A stretch of 50,574 nt of DNA. Origin: CASQEL01 sp036655975 (GTDB taxonomy: Bacteria; Desulfobacterota; Desulfovibrionia; Desulfovibrionales; Desulfovibrionaceae). Positions within the stretch are counted from its first letter, which is position 1. Each line of letters starts with the position of its first letter. Below the pieces are notes generated by a model. That model was not told the origin of the DNA, did no database searches, and saw only the letters and a program-made list of their open reading frames with translations. Positions 15,606 to 24,597 of the stretch are shown one piece after another. The position numbers were made by a program, and so were the translations under genes. The stretch covers positions 1-50,574 of the forward strand of contig JAVVPD010000005.1 in the NCBI GenBank assembly GCA_036655975.1. The letters run 5' to 3'.

Positions 15606-16969
15606 CAGCGTTTCACTCCGCCGCCCTGACGATACAGGCTAAGGCCTTCTTCTGAGGTAAGATTATACAGACAAAAAGGGATAAGCCTCCCGTCGTCGGA
15701 CACCACATGGATGCAGCAGCCGCGCACCCTGTCCAGATCAAGACTGTGCGTATCCTGAAAGGCCATGGCCGACACGGTAAAACGCTGCTCCACACCCGCA
15801 CCCGCCACAAAACGGCTGAAAGGATCGGCCTGCTGGGGGGCGCTTGTGCCCTCGCCACCGCGCCAGTGCAGAGCCGTAAATTGTTTAGCCTTGCGCGCTC
15901 CTTCTGCCGCCTCTCCGGCTATCTTGCCCTCACAGCAGCCGCCACTAGGAATACATTCTAGCCCCTTTTCGCTCCGACGGTACACAGCGCTGCACGAACA
16001 CAAGGAATGCTCGCAACCCGGCGGGTGCAATTGCCCAGCTTTGATGAACTCTGGGGCCTGGGTTTCCAAAGCGTGGATAAGTTCGGGCAGGGTGAAGCGC
16101 GGCGCTTCGCCCGCTGTCCACGGGCAACGACCAAAAGCCGCCATGGGCTGAAAGTGCACCCCACGTACCCCCGCCCCTTGCTTTAAAGCCCAGCGAAGAA
16201 GTGCGCCCATTTCCCCCGTATTGACACCGCGCACCAGCGTAGCCACCAGCACCACCCCCAAGCCGGCATGCAAGCAATGCTTTAACGCCGTCTGTTTCCA
16301 CGCAAGGCACGCTTGCCCGCGCAAATGCTGAAAAATGTCTTCGCTGACGCCATCCCACTGCAAATATACCGAATCCAAGCCGGATTTCCGCAAGGTGACG
16401 GCGTATGCCGGTTCTAGAGCCAAACGCCGCCCATTGGTATTGAGTTGTAGCAAGCCAAAGGCATAGCGGCGTGCCAGCGCCACAATACGGGGTAAATCGT
16501 CACGCTCCGTGGGTTCCCCGCCAGAAAGCTGCACATTGCACCCTGCTGAAGCCCGGTGCAGGGCGGCAAAGCGGGTGTCCAATGCGTCTAAAGAAGGATC
16601 GGCCTCCGCACACTGTCCGGCGGCGGCATAGCACACGGGGCAGCCCATGGAACAGCGCTGCGTCACTTCAACAAGGCCGGTGCAGGTATGCTGTCCATGC
16701 TCGGGGCACAGGCCGCAATCGTAGGGACAGCCCTTATCCACCGCTGTGCCAGGACGCACAGGACGCGAGGGACTTTTAGGACGCGACCAAGTGGCAAAAG
16801 GGGGGCCACCGCGTGAGGCATCCCATACCGGCACACAAAATATGCCGTGCTCGGGGCAAGTTTTGTGCAAATATACACAGTGGGGAGTGCTGGCTTGGGT
16901 CACGTACCTCGCGTCTATACGCCGAAAACATACAGGGCACAGGCTTTGAGTAGCACGCAGGGATATCAT
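15605..16969 (-). CDS. Radical SAM protein, Tes-like (TrsS family)
   Basis: 454 aa. The radical SAM cluster is C106-x3-C110-x2-C113 (CSMGCPVC), followed by SGGEPT at 149-154. Before it are CPVC at 11-14 and a second cysteine set C81, C85, C88 (CPYDCGLC), the layout seen in tetraether lipid synthase and its relatives. After the barrel come two Cys clusters (CEHSLCSC and GGCCEG). It looks like the family I remember as the radical SAM (seleno)protein TrsS; here all relevant positions are Cys with no in-frame TGA. Its start overlaps the upstream gene (ATGA). The reaction is unknown; Tes relatives join carbon atoms. Confidence 0.85.
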   Translation of the reverse strand: MISLRATQSLCPVCFRRIDARYVTQASTPHCVYLHKTCPEHGIFCVPVWDASRGGPPFATWSRPKSPSRPVRPGTAVDKGCPYDCGLCPEHGQHTCTGLVEVTQRCSMGCPVCYAAAGQCAEADPSLDALDTRFAALHRASAGCNVQLSGGEPTERDDLPRIVALARRYAFGLLQLNTNGRRLALEPAYAVTLRKSGLDSVYLQWDGVSEDIFQHLRGQACLAWKQTALKHCLHAGLGVVLVATLVRGVNTGEMGALLRWALKQGAGVRGVHFQPMAAFGRCPWTAGEAPRFTLPELIHALETQAPEFIKAGQLHPPGCEHSLCSCSAVYRRSEKGLECIPSGGCCEGKIAGEAAEGARKAKQFTALHWRGGEGTSAPQQADPFSRFVAGAGVEQRFTVSAMAFQDTHSLDLDRVRGCCIHVVSDDGRLIPFCLYNLTSEEGLSLYRQGGGVKR

Positions 16970-17454
16970 GGGTTCATATCCAGTTCGTAATCATAGGCCA
17001 ACACACGCACTTGCTCCCAACACTGCGCCAACAAATCCCCACACAGCAGGGGATCAGGAATATTTTGTGGGGAAATATTTTTTTCTGCAAAAGGTGCTGA
17101 TATCTGCCCCGCTTCCCCCTGCAAGCCCGTGGCTACGTGTTCACAAGAACAACCGCCAAAGGGGGCTGTGCGCTCGGAAAACCAATGGGCGTAGTCGTTG
17201 ACGACAGGATTGAGACACGGCAGGGCTTCGCGCTCAGCATCCTTGCCCGCCAGCATGCCAAGAACCGCCGCCCCCCCCGTGAGGAGGCCGCACGGCCCGC
17301 CGGAAAATCCCAAACCGTGACACAGACCGTTCATGGCGCGTACAAGTTCTGGGGCTTCCCGCCCGCACTCGCGCAGAGCCAGCAACATGAGCAATTGACT
17401 GCAACAATAGCCCTGTCGCACATAGGGCAACAGATCCAATAATACAGGATTCAT
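16966..17454 (-). CDS. C-GCAxxG-C-C family protein
   Basis: 162 aa, probably a metal- or cluster-binding redox protein. The pattern YCCSQ at about 18-21, then GPCGLLTGGAAVLG, then two spaced Cys (ALPC and GGCSCEH), matches the C_GCAxxG_C_C family (here the central motif reads PCGLLTG). ATG at 17454 overlaps the stop of the methyltransferase (ATGA) and has GGAGAA upstream; an in-frame start 21 bases earlier is less likely. From memory it matches the subfamily named DVU_1555. Function is not established for any member that I know. Confidence 0.82.
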   Translation of the reverse strand: MNPVLLDLLPYVRQGYCCSQLLMLLALRECGREAPELVRAMNGLCHGLGFSGGPCGLLTGGAAVLGMLAGKDAEREALPCLNPVVNDYAHWFSERTAPFGGCSCEHVATGLQGEAGQISAPFAEKNISPQNIPDPLLCGDLLAQCWEQVRVLAYDYELDMNP

Positions 17455-18101
17455 CGTGTTCTCCTCGCTATCCACAGGCCATAGCCCCAGCGCCCGCTCC
17501 CTAGCCCCGAGCAGTCAAGGCCATGCCAGTGCAGTTGAGCCGCCAAGGGCCGCAGCAAAGCCGTGTGGTCTTCAAAATAGGTGATGTGAAATCCGCAATG
17601 CTCCAGCGCATGCTCCAAATGCTGACGAGATAAGGCATTGTCCATACACGAGTTATGAGCAAAGCGCAGGGGCTTTGCCGAAGCCTCGTGCACAAAAAGA
17701 TCAGAAAGCAAGAGCGCACCATGGGGCCGCAGGACACGGGCAAATTCGCTAAGCGCACCTTGCGTGTCCTGCACAAGGGAAAGCACACATTCGCACAGCA
17801 CTCCGTCTAACCTTCCCGCCGCCAGCGGTAAATGCGCGGCATGGGCGCGTATGATCGGAATTTGAGAGCCGAGGAAGGCAGGAGGCGTGAGATCCAAACC
17901 CAAAGCACGCAAACCTTGAGTCTGCAAAAATTCCAGTGTAGCCCCGCCCCCACAACCCACATCAACCACGCGCATACCCGAAGTGAAGGCGCACAGCTCA
18001 AGTCCGTGCCGGGTAAGGTCTACTCCCCCCGGACGCCATGCCCCGCCGGTGAGCTTTTGAAACACAGGATGGGCGTACAGCGGGGGGGAAGAGTGACACA
18101 C
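17451..18101 (-). CDS. Class I SAM-dependent methyltransferase (TrsM-like)
   Basis: 216 aa. Motif I VVDVGCGGGATLEFL, the acidic GLDLTP after strand 2, and LSDLFVHE downstream define a class I fold. It shares the UbiE/COQ5-like arrangement used on small molecules. It lies in the middle of the aldehyde oxidoreductase operon, one base from the redox mini-protein and overlapping the C-GCAxxG-C-C gene. From memory it matches the family DVU_1556/TrsM. A small-molecule methyl acceptor is likelier than protein or DNA, but that is inference. Confidence 0.85.
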   Translation of the reverse strand: MCHSSPPLYAHPVFQKLTGGAWRPGGVDLTRHGLELCAFTSGMRVVDVGCGGGATLEFLQTQGLRALGLDLTPPAFLGSQIPIIRAHAAHLPLAAGRLDGVLCECVLSLVQDTQGALSEFARVLRPHGALLLSDLFVHEASAKPLRFAHNSCMDNALSRQHLEHALEHCGFHITYFEDHTALLRPLAAQLHWHGLDCSGLGSGRWGYGLWIARRTR

Positions 18102-18102
18102 G

Positions 18103-18318
18103 CTATTTATCCTCCAATAAAGACTCCACTTCCAGCATTTTGCCTTCCGCCAGAGACCGGGGCACCATGGTCATACCGCATTGGGGACAACGCGGCAAAA
18201 ATACGTCAAAAGCACTGTTCAGATAACATGCCTGCACCTTGCTTTGTTCCAGAGGACAGCCGCAGCTCCGGCATATCCACTGCCCGCCATCGGGGGCATA
18301 ATTGGGGCCCATGCTCAT
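18103..18318 (-). CDS. Small double-CxxC redox/zinc protein
   Basis: 71 aa. Two knuckles, CRSCG and CPQCG, about 25 residues apart, each followed by a short polar segment, suggest a rubredoxin-like or zinc-ribbon fold. There is no signal peptide. ATG at 18318 is chosen because it overlaps the upstream stop (ATGA), a pattern repeated through this operon, and GAGGAC lies just before; an earlier in-frame start at 18396 would add 26 residues unlike the family. From memory it corresponds to the family DVU_1557. It might shuttle electrons to Mop or to the radical SAM protein. Confidence 0.8.
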   Translation of the reverse strand: MSMGPNYAPDGGQWICRSCGCPLEQSKVQACYLNSAFDVFLPRCPQCGMTMVPRSLAEGKMLEVESLLEDK

Positions 18319-20651
18319 ACTATTGTCCTCTCTGCCGCACAAGCCTCTGAGCCAAGCAGAGACCCAGCCCCGGGCACACGCATGCGGTGACACCACGCGT
18401 CATGCACCATATAGCCCGCGTCGGTCACGCTGTATTCCACCCAAAAAGTTACATTACGCGGTGTCCACGAGCCAAGGCTATGCCCGCTCTCTTGATCCTC
18501 AAAACAGTTGCCTGTGGACTCCACGCCCCTTACGGCTTCTTCCACATCCTGATACAAGATATGCCGCGCTTCCAGACGTTCCAAAAGGTCAGGAGCCAGA
18601 TACACGCCGCCACTCACTTCTTGCGGCCTTTCTTGCCCCAGCCATTCCTTGTACAAAATGCGGCGTAGCGCGTCCCGAGCGGCGCGGCGGGCCGAAAGTC
18701 CCGGCCCCTTACGGGCTGGATCGGGTGCCAGTGCCGCCGTACAGGGCAAAATGTCCAACACGTGCAGGCAGGGCTTGCCCTGCGCCGCTAACCTGTCCCG
18801 ACACATAATGCAGGAGGCAAGCCCTGTGTGGGGCAGGTCTTTTGCCCTTTGGGCGCTTATGACCTTTGCCAGTTCCGGCTGGGCATTCCACACCAAACCG
18901 CCATAGCCACAACAGGGCGTTTCTGCCCCGCTCCGGCGCGGCTCGTGCACGCTGATTCCCTGCCGTTGCGCCAAAATACGCACGGCTCGCTGCCATGCCG
19001 TGTTGTGCCGAGCGGTACAAGGATCATGAATAGACAGGGTTACAGGGTGATTCAAGGTCTGTGTAGCCGCTGCGGGCGCAGCGGCTAGCACTTCCCACAC
19101 CGCAACGGGATCGCTTTGCGGCAGTTCGGCCCTGAGCAAGGAAAGACAAGAAGAACAGGCACAAATGAGCCGAGGGCTGCCCAGCCCCTCCCAACGGGTA
19201 CGAAAATCTGCCATGATGTCCTGAAACAAGGCTTCCCTACCGCTCCAGCGGGCCGGAATGCCGCAACAGGACAGGATAAGCCCCAATCCCGCGTCTTTGG
19301 GCAGCAGAGTACGGACATGCCCGTGTAAGGCTAGCACCTGATCGCCGCGCGAGGCCCAAAGCTGGCAACCGGGCATCAAGGCCCAAAGCGGCGGACTGTT
19401 CGGCGCGTCCTGCGGATCAGACATAAAGAGGGCGTTTTCTCCCGTGGCGCTGGTCATATCTTCGAGGGCAAATTCGTGGGCTGAGGGCGGCATCTTACCG
19501 CGCTCTACCATATCCCGACGGGCGGTGAGGCAAAGATCAGCCATAGAAAAACGCTCGGGGCAAATCTCCGTACACTGCCCGCACAGGGTGCAGCCGTTGA
19601 CAAGGGAATTGGCCATGTGCTGCCCTTTGACGATGGCAGCGTTGTTATGAATTTGTCGGGCGTAGGTGCGCGGGTATCCACGGTATTTTTGCAGATACAC
19701 GCATTCACGCACGCAGGCCATACATTGGCAGAGGAGACAGCGGGCAGCTTCTGCCGCGCACGCTTCTTGGCTCCATACTTCAAGGGCAGGTACAATGCGC
19801 TGTAGCGGCGTAATACCGTCCAGCGGGGTATGCAAAAGGCGGGTTTCGGCGCTGTCCGGCCGCGCGGCAGTGAGGGAAACCTTGGTGAGCAAACGCTCCA
19901 GCGTGACAGCGGCGCGACGCCCTTCCCCGCTTTGTGTGGAAGCAGAAGCAAAACTGTGCCCTGTGGGTGTGGTACTGAGCCAACCGCAGTGGCAAACATT
20001 GTCCGCAGCGCATAGGGTGATGGGGTTCACCTCCGCCCTGTCGAGAGCTATCTCGAAAGCGGCATCGGCGTCCACACAGAGCACGCTGAACTCTTGCGCT
20101 GCCTGTGCGTACAAAGTCCTGTCTAGGCTAGCGCGCTCAAAGCGCATGCCTTCCCGCGCCAACAGGGCCAATTCGTCCCGCGCCGTATCAGCAGCCAGGG
20201 TGGGGAAGCGTTGGATCAGCGTATCCCACGGCTGTCCTTGATGAAAAACGGTGACAGAAAATCCTTTACGGTGCAGGTCAAAGGCGGCGGTAAGCCCAGC
20301 CAGCCCATTGCCCAACACCGCTACACGTCCTTTTTTTTCCCGCCGAGGCAGAGGATGCGGAGGTGGCGTACCCTCCATACAGTACTGTTCCAAAGCGTGC
20401 ACCGCCAGACTACCGCCCAAATCGCGGCGGAGGCAGACGTTCTCGCAAGGGTGGTCGCAAATGCGGGCCAGAATCCCCGGTAAAGGAAGGTGACGCTCCA
20501 GCAAGGCTCTAGCCTGCGTGAGCTTGCCGTCCTTGATATGCGCCATAAAGCCCCTCACGTCCATGCGGAGAGGGCAGGCATCCTGACAGCGCGGGGGAAC
20601 CTCTTGTGTACATCGGGCTTCTGTTTCGCGTAAATGCTCTTGATCCAACAT
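18315..20651 (-). CDS. Pyridine nucleotide-disulfide oxidoreductase-like dicluster protein with CCG domains
   Basis: 778 aa, multi-domain. Residues 10-95 have the GltD-type Fe-S module (C14, C22, C26, C65, C69, C73). A Rossmann motif GNGLAG at 114-119 is followed by a shortened flavoprotein domain. Two 4Fe-4S sites follow: CLLCQCMACVREC near 305-317 and CTLCGQCTEIC at 354-364. Two CCG domains, as in HdrB/HdrD and GlpC, lie at 462 and 580, and a C-terminal ~100-residue domain ends the protein. It probably links Mop to a soluble electron carrier. ATG at 20651 has GGAGAG upstream; the longer ORF adds 17 residues. Confidence 0.85.
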   Translation of the reverse strand: MLDQEHLRETEARCTQEVPPRCQDACPLRMDVRGFMAHIKDGKLTQARALLERHLPLPGILARICDHPCENVCLRRDLGGSLAVHALEQYCMEGTPPPHPLPRREKKGRVAVLGNGLAGLTAAFDLHRKGFSVTVFHQGQPWDTLIQRFPTLAADTARDELALLAREGMRFERASLDRTLYAQAAQEFSVLCVDADAAFEIALDRAEVNPITLCAADNVCHCGWLSTTPTGHSFASASTQSGEGRRAAVTLERLLTKVSLTAARPDSAETRLLHTPLDGITPLQRIVPALEVWSQEACAAEAARCLLCQCMACVRECVYLQKYRGYPRTYARQIHNNAAIVKGQHMANSLVNGCTLCGQCTEICPERFSMADLCLTARRDMVERGKMPPSAHEFALEDMTSATGENALFMSDPQDAPNSPPLWALMPGCQLWASRGDQVLALHGHVRTLLPKDAGLGLILSCCGIPARWSGREALFQDIMADFRTRWEGLGSPRLICACSSCLSLLRAELPQSDPVAVWEVLAAAPAAATQTLNHPVTLSIHDPCTARHNTAWQRAVRILAQRQGISVHEPRRSGAETPCCGYGGLVWNAQPELAKVISAQRAKDLPHTGLASCIMCRDRLAAQGKPCLHVLDILPCTAALAPDPARKGPGLSARRAARDALRRILYKEWLGQERPQEVSGGVYLAPDLLERLEARHILYQDVEEAVRGVESTGNCFEDQESGHSLGSWTPRNVTFWVEYSVTDAGYMVHDAWCHRMRVPGAGSLLGSEACAAERTIV

Positions 20652-20752
20652 AGGCTCTCCGCTTACGTCAAAGGGCTTCTTTATACTTTCAACGTGAGGC
20701 AAAGAAAGAACCGGGAGAAAACGCTCCCTCCCGGTTCTTGTAATCTACTTAT

Positions 20753-23476
20753 TTATTTAGGCATGGCAGCCAGCACCTTTTCAGGCCGCGCGGGCAGATG
20801 CTTCACGCGAGCGCCACAGGCTTGGGCAATACCGTTGATGATGGCTGCGTGCGGTGCAGAAAGGGGCATTTCGCCCACGCCAGAAGCGCCAAAAGGCCCA
20901 TCAGCACGCGGCGTTTTCACATAGATAATCTCCATATTATCGGGGATGTCCTTGGCATAGGGCAGGCCAGCGCCAACCAAGGTACTGTGTTTTTTGATGT
21001 CTTCATAATCTTCAGTCAGGGCTAGGCCCACCCCCTGTGCCAAACCGCCGTAGATCTGACCGTTGGTGATAAGCTCGTTGCACACGGAGCCGATGTCAGC
21101 CACGCAGACGATTTTTTCCACCGTGGTCTTGCCCGTTGCCACTTCCACCGCCACTTCCGTCATGAACAGGCCGTACATGTAGCAGCAGAAGGGTTTACCT
21201 TGCCCCTTTGCGTCGCAATCGCTGGCTGGTGCTGTCCACTTACCGTTCTGACGCAGGAGGCGGCCTTCGCTCTTCATATCAGCATAGGTAAAAAAACCAC
21301 CGCTAGGCTTGCGTAGAGATTCAATAAGCGTTTCACAGGACACGCGGATGGAATTGCCCACCACCACTTGTGAACGGGAGCCGCCCGCAGGGCCAGCATT
21401 AGGAGCCTTGCTGGTGTCGTTCATAATCAGACGAATTTTTTCCGCCGGAATGTTCAAGGGGCGCAAAGCTTCATGGGCTGTACCCAACACGCCAGAGTCC
21501 GCACCTTGACCGTGGTCTTCCCAACAGGCGCCAATGCTAACCCCCCCGTCTTCATTGAGCTCGGCCCACGTTTCCGCACTGTCCGGCCCGTCCAAACCTG
21601 AGCCGTATACGCCAAGAGCCACGCCCACACCGCGTTTGACGGCATCGGTGGAAGCGGCCTTAGCGGCTTCCTTGGCGGCCTTATATTTAGGACGCATAAT
21701 GTCAAACATTTCCGGCAGGCTGTGCACTTCAGGCTCCTGTCCGGTGGGGGTGGTATCCCCTTTTTTGTAGCAATTGAGCGCCCGCAATTCCAGCGGATCC
21801 ATGTTCAGCTTTTCCGCCAACATGTCCATAAGCACTTCTGAGGGGAATTCGCTTTCTGGTGCGCCATAGCCACGGAAGGCCGCGCCCCAGGCGTGGTTGG
21901 TGCAGACAGTACGCCCCTTGCCCCGAATGTTGGGGATGCCGTAGCCTGCGCCAATGTACTGTGCGCCGCGCAGCGTGAGCAGATCGCCAAATTCCGAATA
22001 GGGGCCGTGGTCAACGCTCCAGTCGGTTTCCATAGCCACAATTTTGCCACTCTTGTCGGCGGCATACCGCAGCCATGTGAGGAAGGGGGAACGCTTGCCC
22101 GTGTACTGTTGCTGCTGTTCGTAATTGTAACGCAGGTGGCAGGGGCGGCCCGTAGCCAGCACCGCCACGCCCAACAGGGCTTCCATGGTGGGGCTGAACT
22201 TGTAGCCAAAGGTTCCGCCCGTGACATTTTGCACCATAATCATGTCTTTGTCGAAATCTAGACCAAGGCCGGGAGCGATCATATAGCCGTGCAGATGCAG
22301 GCCAATAGATTTGGAGTGGACAACCAGCTTTCCGTCCTCATTCATGTAGGCATAGCCCACGTCCGGTTCTATGGGCAGATGGGGCTGGCGTTGGGTGTAA
22401 AAATCATCTTCCACCACCACATACTGGGGATCTTTGAAGAAGGAAGCGGTATCCGCACCTTTTTCCTCGTTCTGTTCATAATAGATATTGGGTGTGCCGG
22501 GGTGGATTTCGATAGCGTCCGCAGCCATGGCTTCGGGTGCGCTCATGTATTCGGGCAAAAGTTCTAGGTCAAAGCGAACCTTTTCCGCCGCCGCACGGGC
22601 ATGGCATTCGGTATCAGCACAGACAATGGCTAAGGCATCGCCGTACTGAAATATTTTAGTATCATTAAGAATAGGGCGTTCCCAGCCATCGCCCTTGTTA
22701 GAAGCGAAGGTGATGAGCCCAGTAATGCGATTTTTACCCTTCACATCCTTATGGGTGAGTACCTTGTACACGCCAGGCATCTTTTCAGCTTCGGAAGTGT
22801 CGATACCCTTGATGAGAGCGTGGGAAACTTTAGCCTGTGCGAGGGCCAAGTGCAGCGTATTATCAGGCATATGCACGGCAGCGTCGGCACCGTATTGGGC
22901 AGTGCCTGTTACCTTGGCAAGAGCGCTGGGACGCGGCAAACGCGTACCCCAAATACGACCATCAGCCGGCATCTTGAACTGAATGTCCTCTAATGTCTTG
23001 TCACCGCGCATCACCGCAGCCGCATCCATGACGGCATCAATAAGGGGTTTATAGCCGGTGCAGCGGCAAGCATTGCGGTGCTTTTGGAACCAGTCGCGTA
23101 CGTCTTCGCGGCTGGGAGAAGGGTTGCCGTCCAACAGGCACTTGGCGGAAACAATGAAGCCCGGCGAGCAAAAGCCACACTGCGCCGCGCCGTGAAATAT
23201 CCACGAATGCTGGAGAGGATGCAGGTTAGTGGGCGTACCGATTCCTTCCAGCGTGGTGATGGCGGCATTTTCAGACACACGGCGCATTTTCATGGTGCAG
23301 GAACGCACCAATTTACCATCCATAATAACATTACACGCGCCGCACTGTCCCTGCCCGCAGCCCACTTTGACGCTGGTTAGCAACAGTTGTCCGCGCAGCA
23401 CGTCCGCGAGCATGGCTTCAGGATCTACAAGCAATTGTTTAGGAATTCCATTGACTACCAAAGTTTTCGTCTGCAT
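20753..23476 (-). CDS. mop: Molybdenum aldehyde oxidoreductase
   Basis: 907-aa xanthine oxidase-family enzyme that oxidises aldehydes to acids. The N-terminal plant-type 2Fe-2S cluster has C40, C45, C48, C60; the second cluster has C100, C103, C137, C139. The molybdopterin domains follow, with GGTFGYKFSP, RGYGAPESEF, QGADSGVLGTAHE, GPAGGSRSQ and the catalytic Glu869 in GVGEMPL. Length and all nine positions match the D. gigas enzyme as I remember it; that enzyme carries molybdopterin cytosine dinucleotide. There is no FAD domain, so electrons leave through Fe-S partners. It is flanked by the MoeA-like gene and the dicluster protein and is presumably the product the whole operon serves. Confidence 0.97.
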   Translation of the reverse strand: MQTKTLVVNGIPKQLLVDPEAMLADVLRGQLLLTSVKVGCGQGQCGACNVIMDGKLVRSCTMKMRRVSENAAITTLEGIGTPTNLHPLQHSWIFHGAAQCGFCSPGFIVSAKCLLDGNPSPSREDVRDWFQKHRNACRCTGYKPLIDAVMDAAAVMRGDKTLEDIQFKMPADGRIWGTRLPRPSALAKVTGTAQYGADAAVHMPDNTLHLALAQAKVSHALIKGIDTSEAEKMPGVYKVLTHKDVKGKNRITGLITFASNKGDGWERPILNDTKIFQYGDALAIVCADTECHARAAAEKVRFDLELLPEYMSAPEAMAADAIEIHPGTPNIYYEQNEEKGADTASFFKDPQYVVVEDDFYTQRQPHLPIEPDVGYAYMNEDGKLVVHSKSIGLHLHGYMIAPGLGLDFDKDMIMVQNVTGGTFGYKFSPTMEALLGVAVLATGRPCHLRYNYEQQQQYTGKRSPFLTWLRYAADKSGKIVAMETDWSVDHGPYSEFGDLLTLRGAQYIGAGYGIPNIRGKGRTVCTNHAWGAAFRGYGAPESEFPSEVLMDMLAEKLNMDPLELRALNCYKKGDTTPTGQEPEVHSLPEMFDIMRPKYKAAKEAAKAASTDAVKRGVGVALGVYGSGLDGPDSAETWAELNEDGGVSIGACWEDHGQGADSGVLGTAHEALRPLNIPAEKIRLIMNDTSKAPNAGPAGGSRSQVVVGNSIRVSCETLIESLRKPSGGFFTYADMKSEGRLLRQNGKWTAPASDCDAKGQGKPFCCYMYGLFMTEVAVEVATGKTTVEKIVCVADIGSVCNELITNGQIYGGLAQGVGLALTEDYEDIKKHSTLVGAGLPYAKDIPDNMEIIYVKTPRADGPFGASGVGEMPLSAPHAAIINGIAQACGARVKHLPARPEKVLAAMPK

Positions 23477-23533
23477 CTTTGTCTCCTTGCCGTTGAGGGC
23501 GGGGTAAGGGTGAAAAGTATGAGAAAAGGATTG

Positions 23534-24571
23534 TCAGCATTTGCCGAAAGGGCACAAGGGATAATGGCATTCGGGACAATTGGCACAGAATCCACCGTGC
23601 CCAAGAGCGGCAATATCCTGTACCGTGACCTCAAGCCCAGCAAGCAAACGTGGCACAACGAGGTCGAAGATGCTGGCCTTGTAGTACATAACACAGCCGG
23701 GCAGCCCCATGACGGGCACATCCCCAATGTGGGCCAGCATAAACATGGCTCCGGGAAAGGTGGGAGTGCCGTAGCTAACCACCTTGCCACCCGCCGCACG
23801 TATAGCCGCAGGGGTGCGGTCGTCCGGATCCACGGACATACCGCCCGTCACCACCACCATCTGCGCGCCACCATCAATAAAGGCACGTATGGCATTGCGG
23901 GTCATATCCACATCGTCACTGGTGAAGGTCTGATCCAGAATACGGCTTCCCAAACGCTCGAATTTTTGACGCACAATAGGGCCAAAGGCATCCTTGATGC
24001 GTCCGTGATAGACCTCGCTGCCCGTGGTAACCACACCCACTTGCAGGGAACGGAAAGGCAACACGCTGATTACGGGCGCAAAAACACTATTTTCCAGCGC
24101 CACAATCTTTTGTTCTTCGATAACCAGCGGAATGACTCTGGTGCCGGCTACAGGCTGATTTTTAGCTACTTCCTGCATACCGTGCAGGGAGGCTAAGGCA
24201 ATTTCGCCAAGGCTGTTGACGCGGGTGAGCGTTTCCACATCCACATGCAAGAGCCCTTGGCAAGAAGCGTGAAAGTTGATGCGGCCTTCCTGCGGGGCAG
24301 AAAAATGTAAATTTGCCCCAGCGCAGGCCCGCGTGATGCGTAGCGCCGCGTCGTCCTCATGTAGAATGCCGGGGCGTGGCTCGTACACATAGAGGTGTTC
24401 TTTACCCACTTCTAGCAGCACAGGAATGTCTTCACGCACGACCCGGTGCCCCTTGCGAAACACAGGCCCCTTACTCTGACCGGGAACAATGCGTGTGATA
24501 TCATGACAGAGAACAGCCCCCACAGCATCTTGCACAGGCACGGTGGTAAACAGGCGGACGGCTTGAGACAT
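23534..24571 (-). CDS. MoeA/MoaB-type molybdopterin-binding protein with Cys-rich tail
   Basis: 345 aa. The region from about 175 to 310 is a MoCF-biosynthesis domain (GVVTTGSEV and VVTGGMSVDPDDRTP), which binds molybdopterin. The N-terminal part resembles MoeA domain I/II only loosely. The last 20 residues carry five Cys (CANCPECHYPLCPFGKC), an unusual metal-binding tail. As first gene of the aldehyde oxidoreductase operon, 57 bases before mop, it may insert Mo or deliver the cofactor to Mop. A strong ribosome site (AGGAGG) lies 5 bases before the ATG. Confidence 0.85.
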   Translation of the reverse strand: MSQAVRLFTTVPVQDAVGAVLCHDITRIVPGQSKGPVFRKGHRVVREDIPVLLEVGKEHLYVYEPRPGILHEDDAALRITRACAGANLHFSAPQEGRINFHASCQGLLHVDVETLTRVNSLGEIALASLHGMQEVAKNQPVAGTRVIPLVIEEQKIVALENSVFAPVISVLPFRSLQVGVVTTGSEVYHGRIKDAFGPIVRQKFERLGSRILDQTFTSDDVDMTRNAIRAFIDGGAQMVVVTGGMSVDPDDRTPAAIRAAGGKVVSYGTPTFPGAMFMLAHIGDVPVMGLPGCVMYYKASIFDLVVPRLLAGLEVTVQDIAALGHGGFCANCPECHYPLCPFGKC

Positions 24572-24597
24572 GGAGCCTCCTGTATGAATTTAGTATG

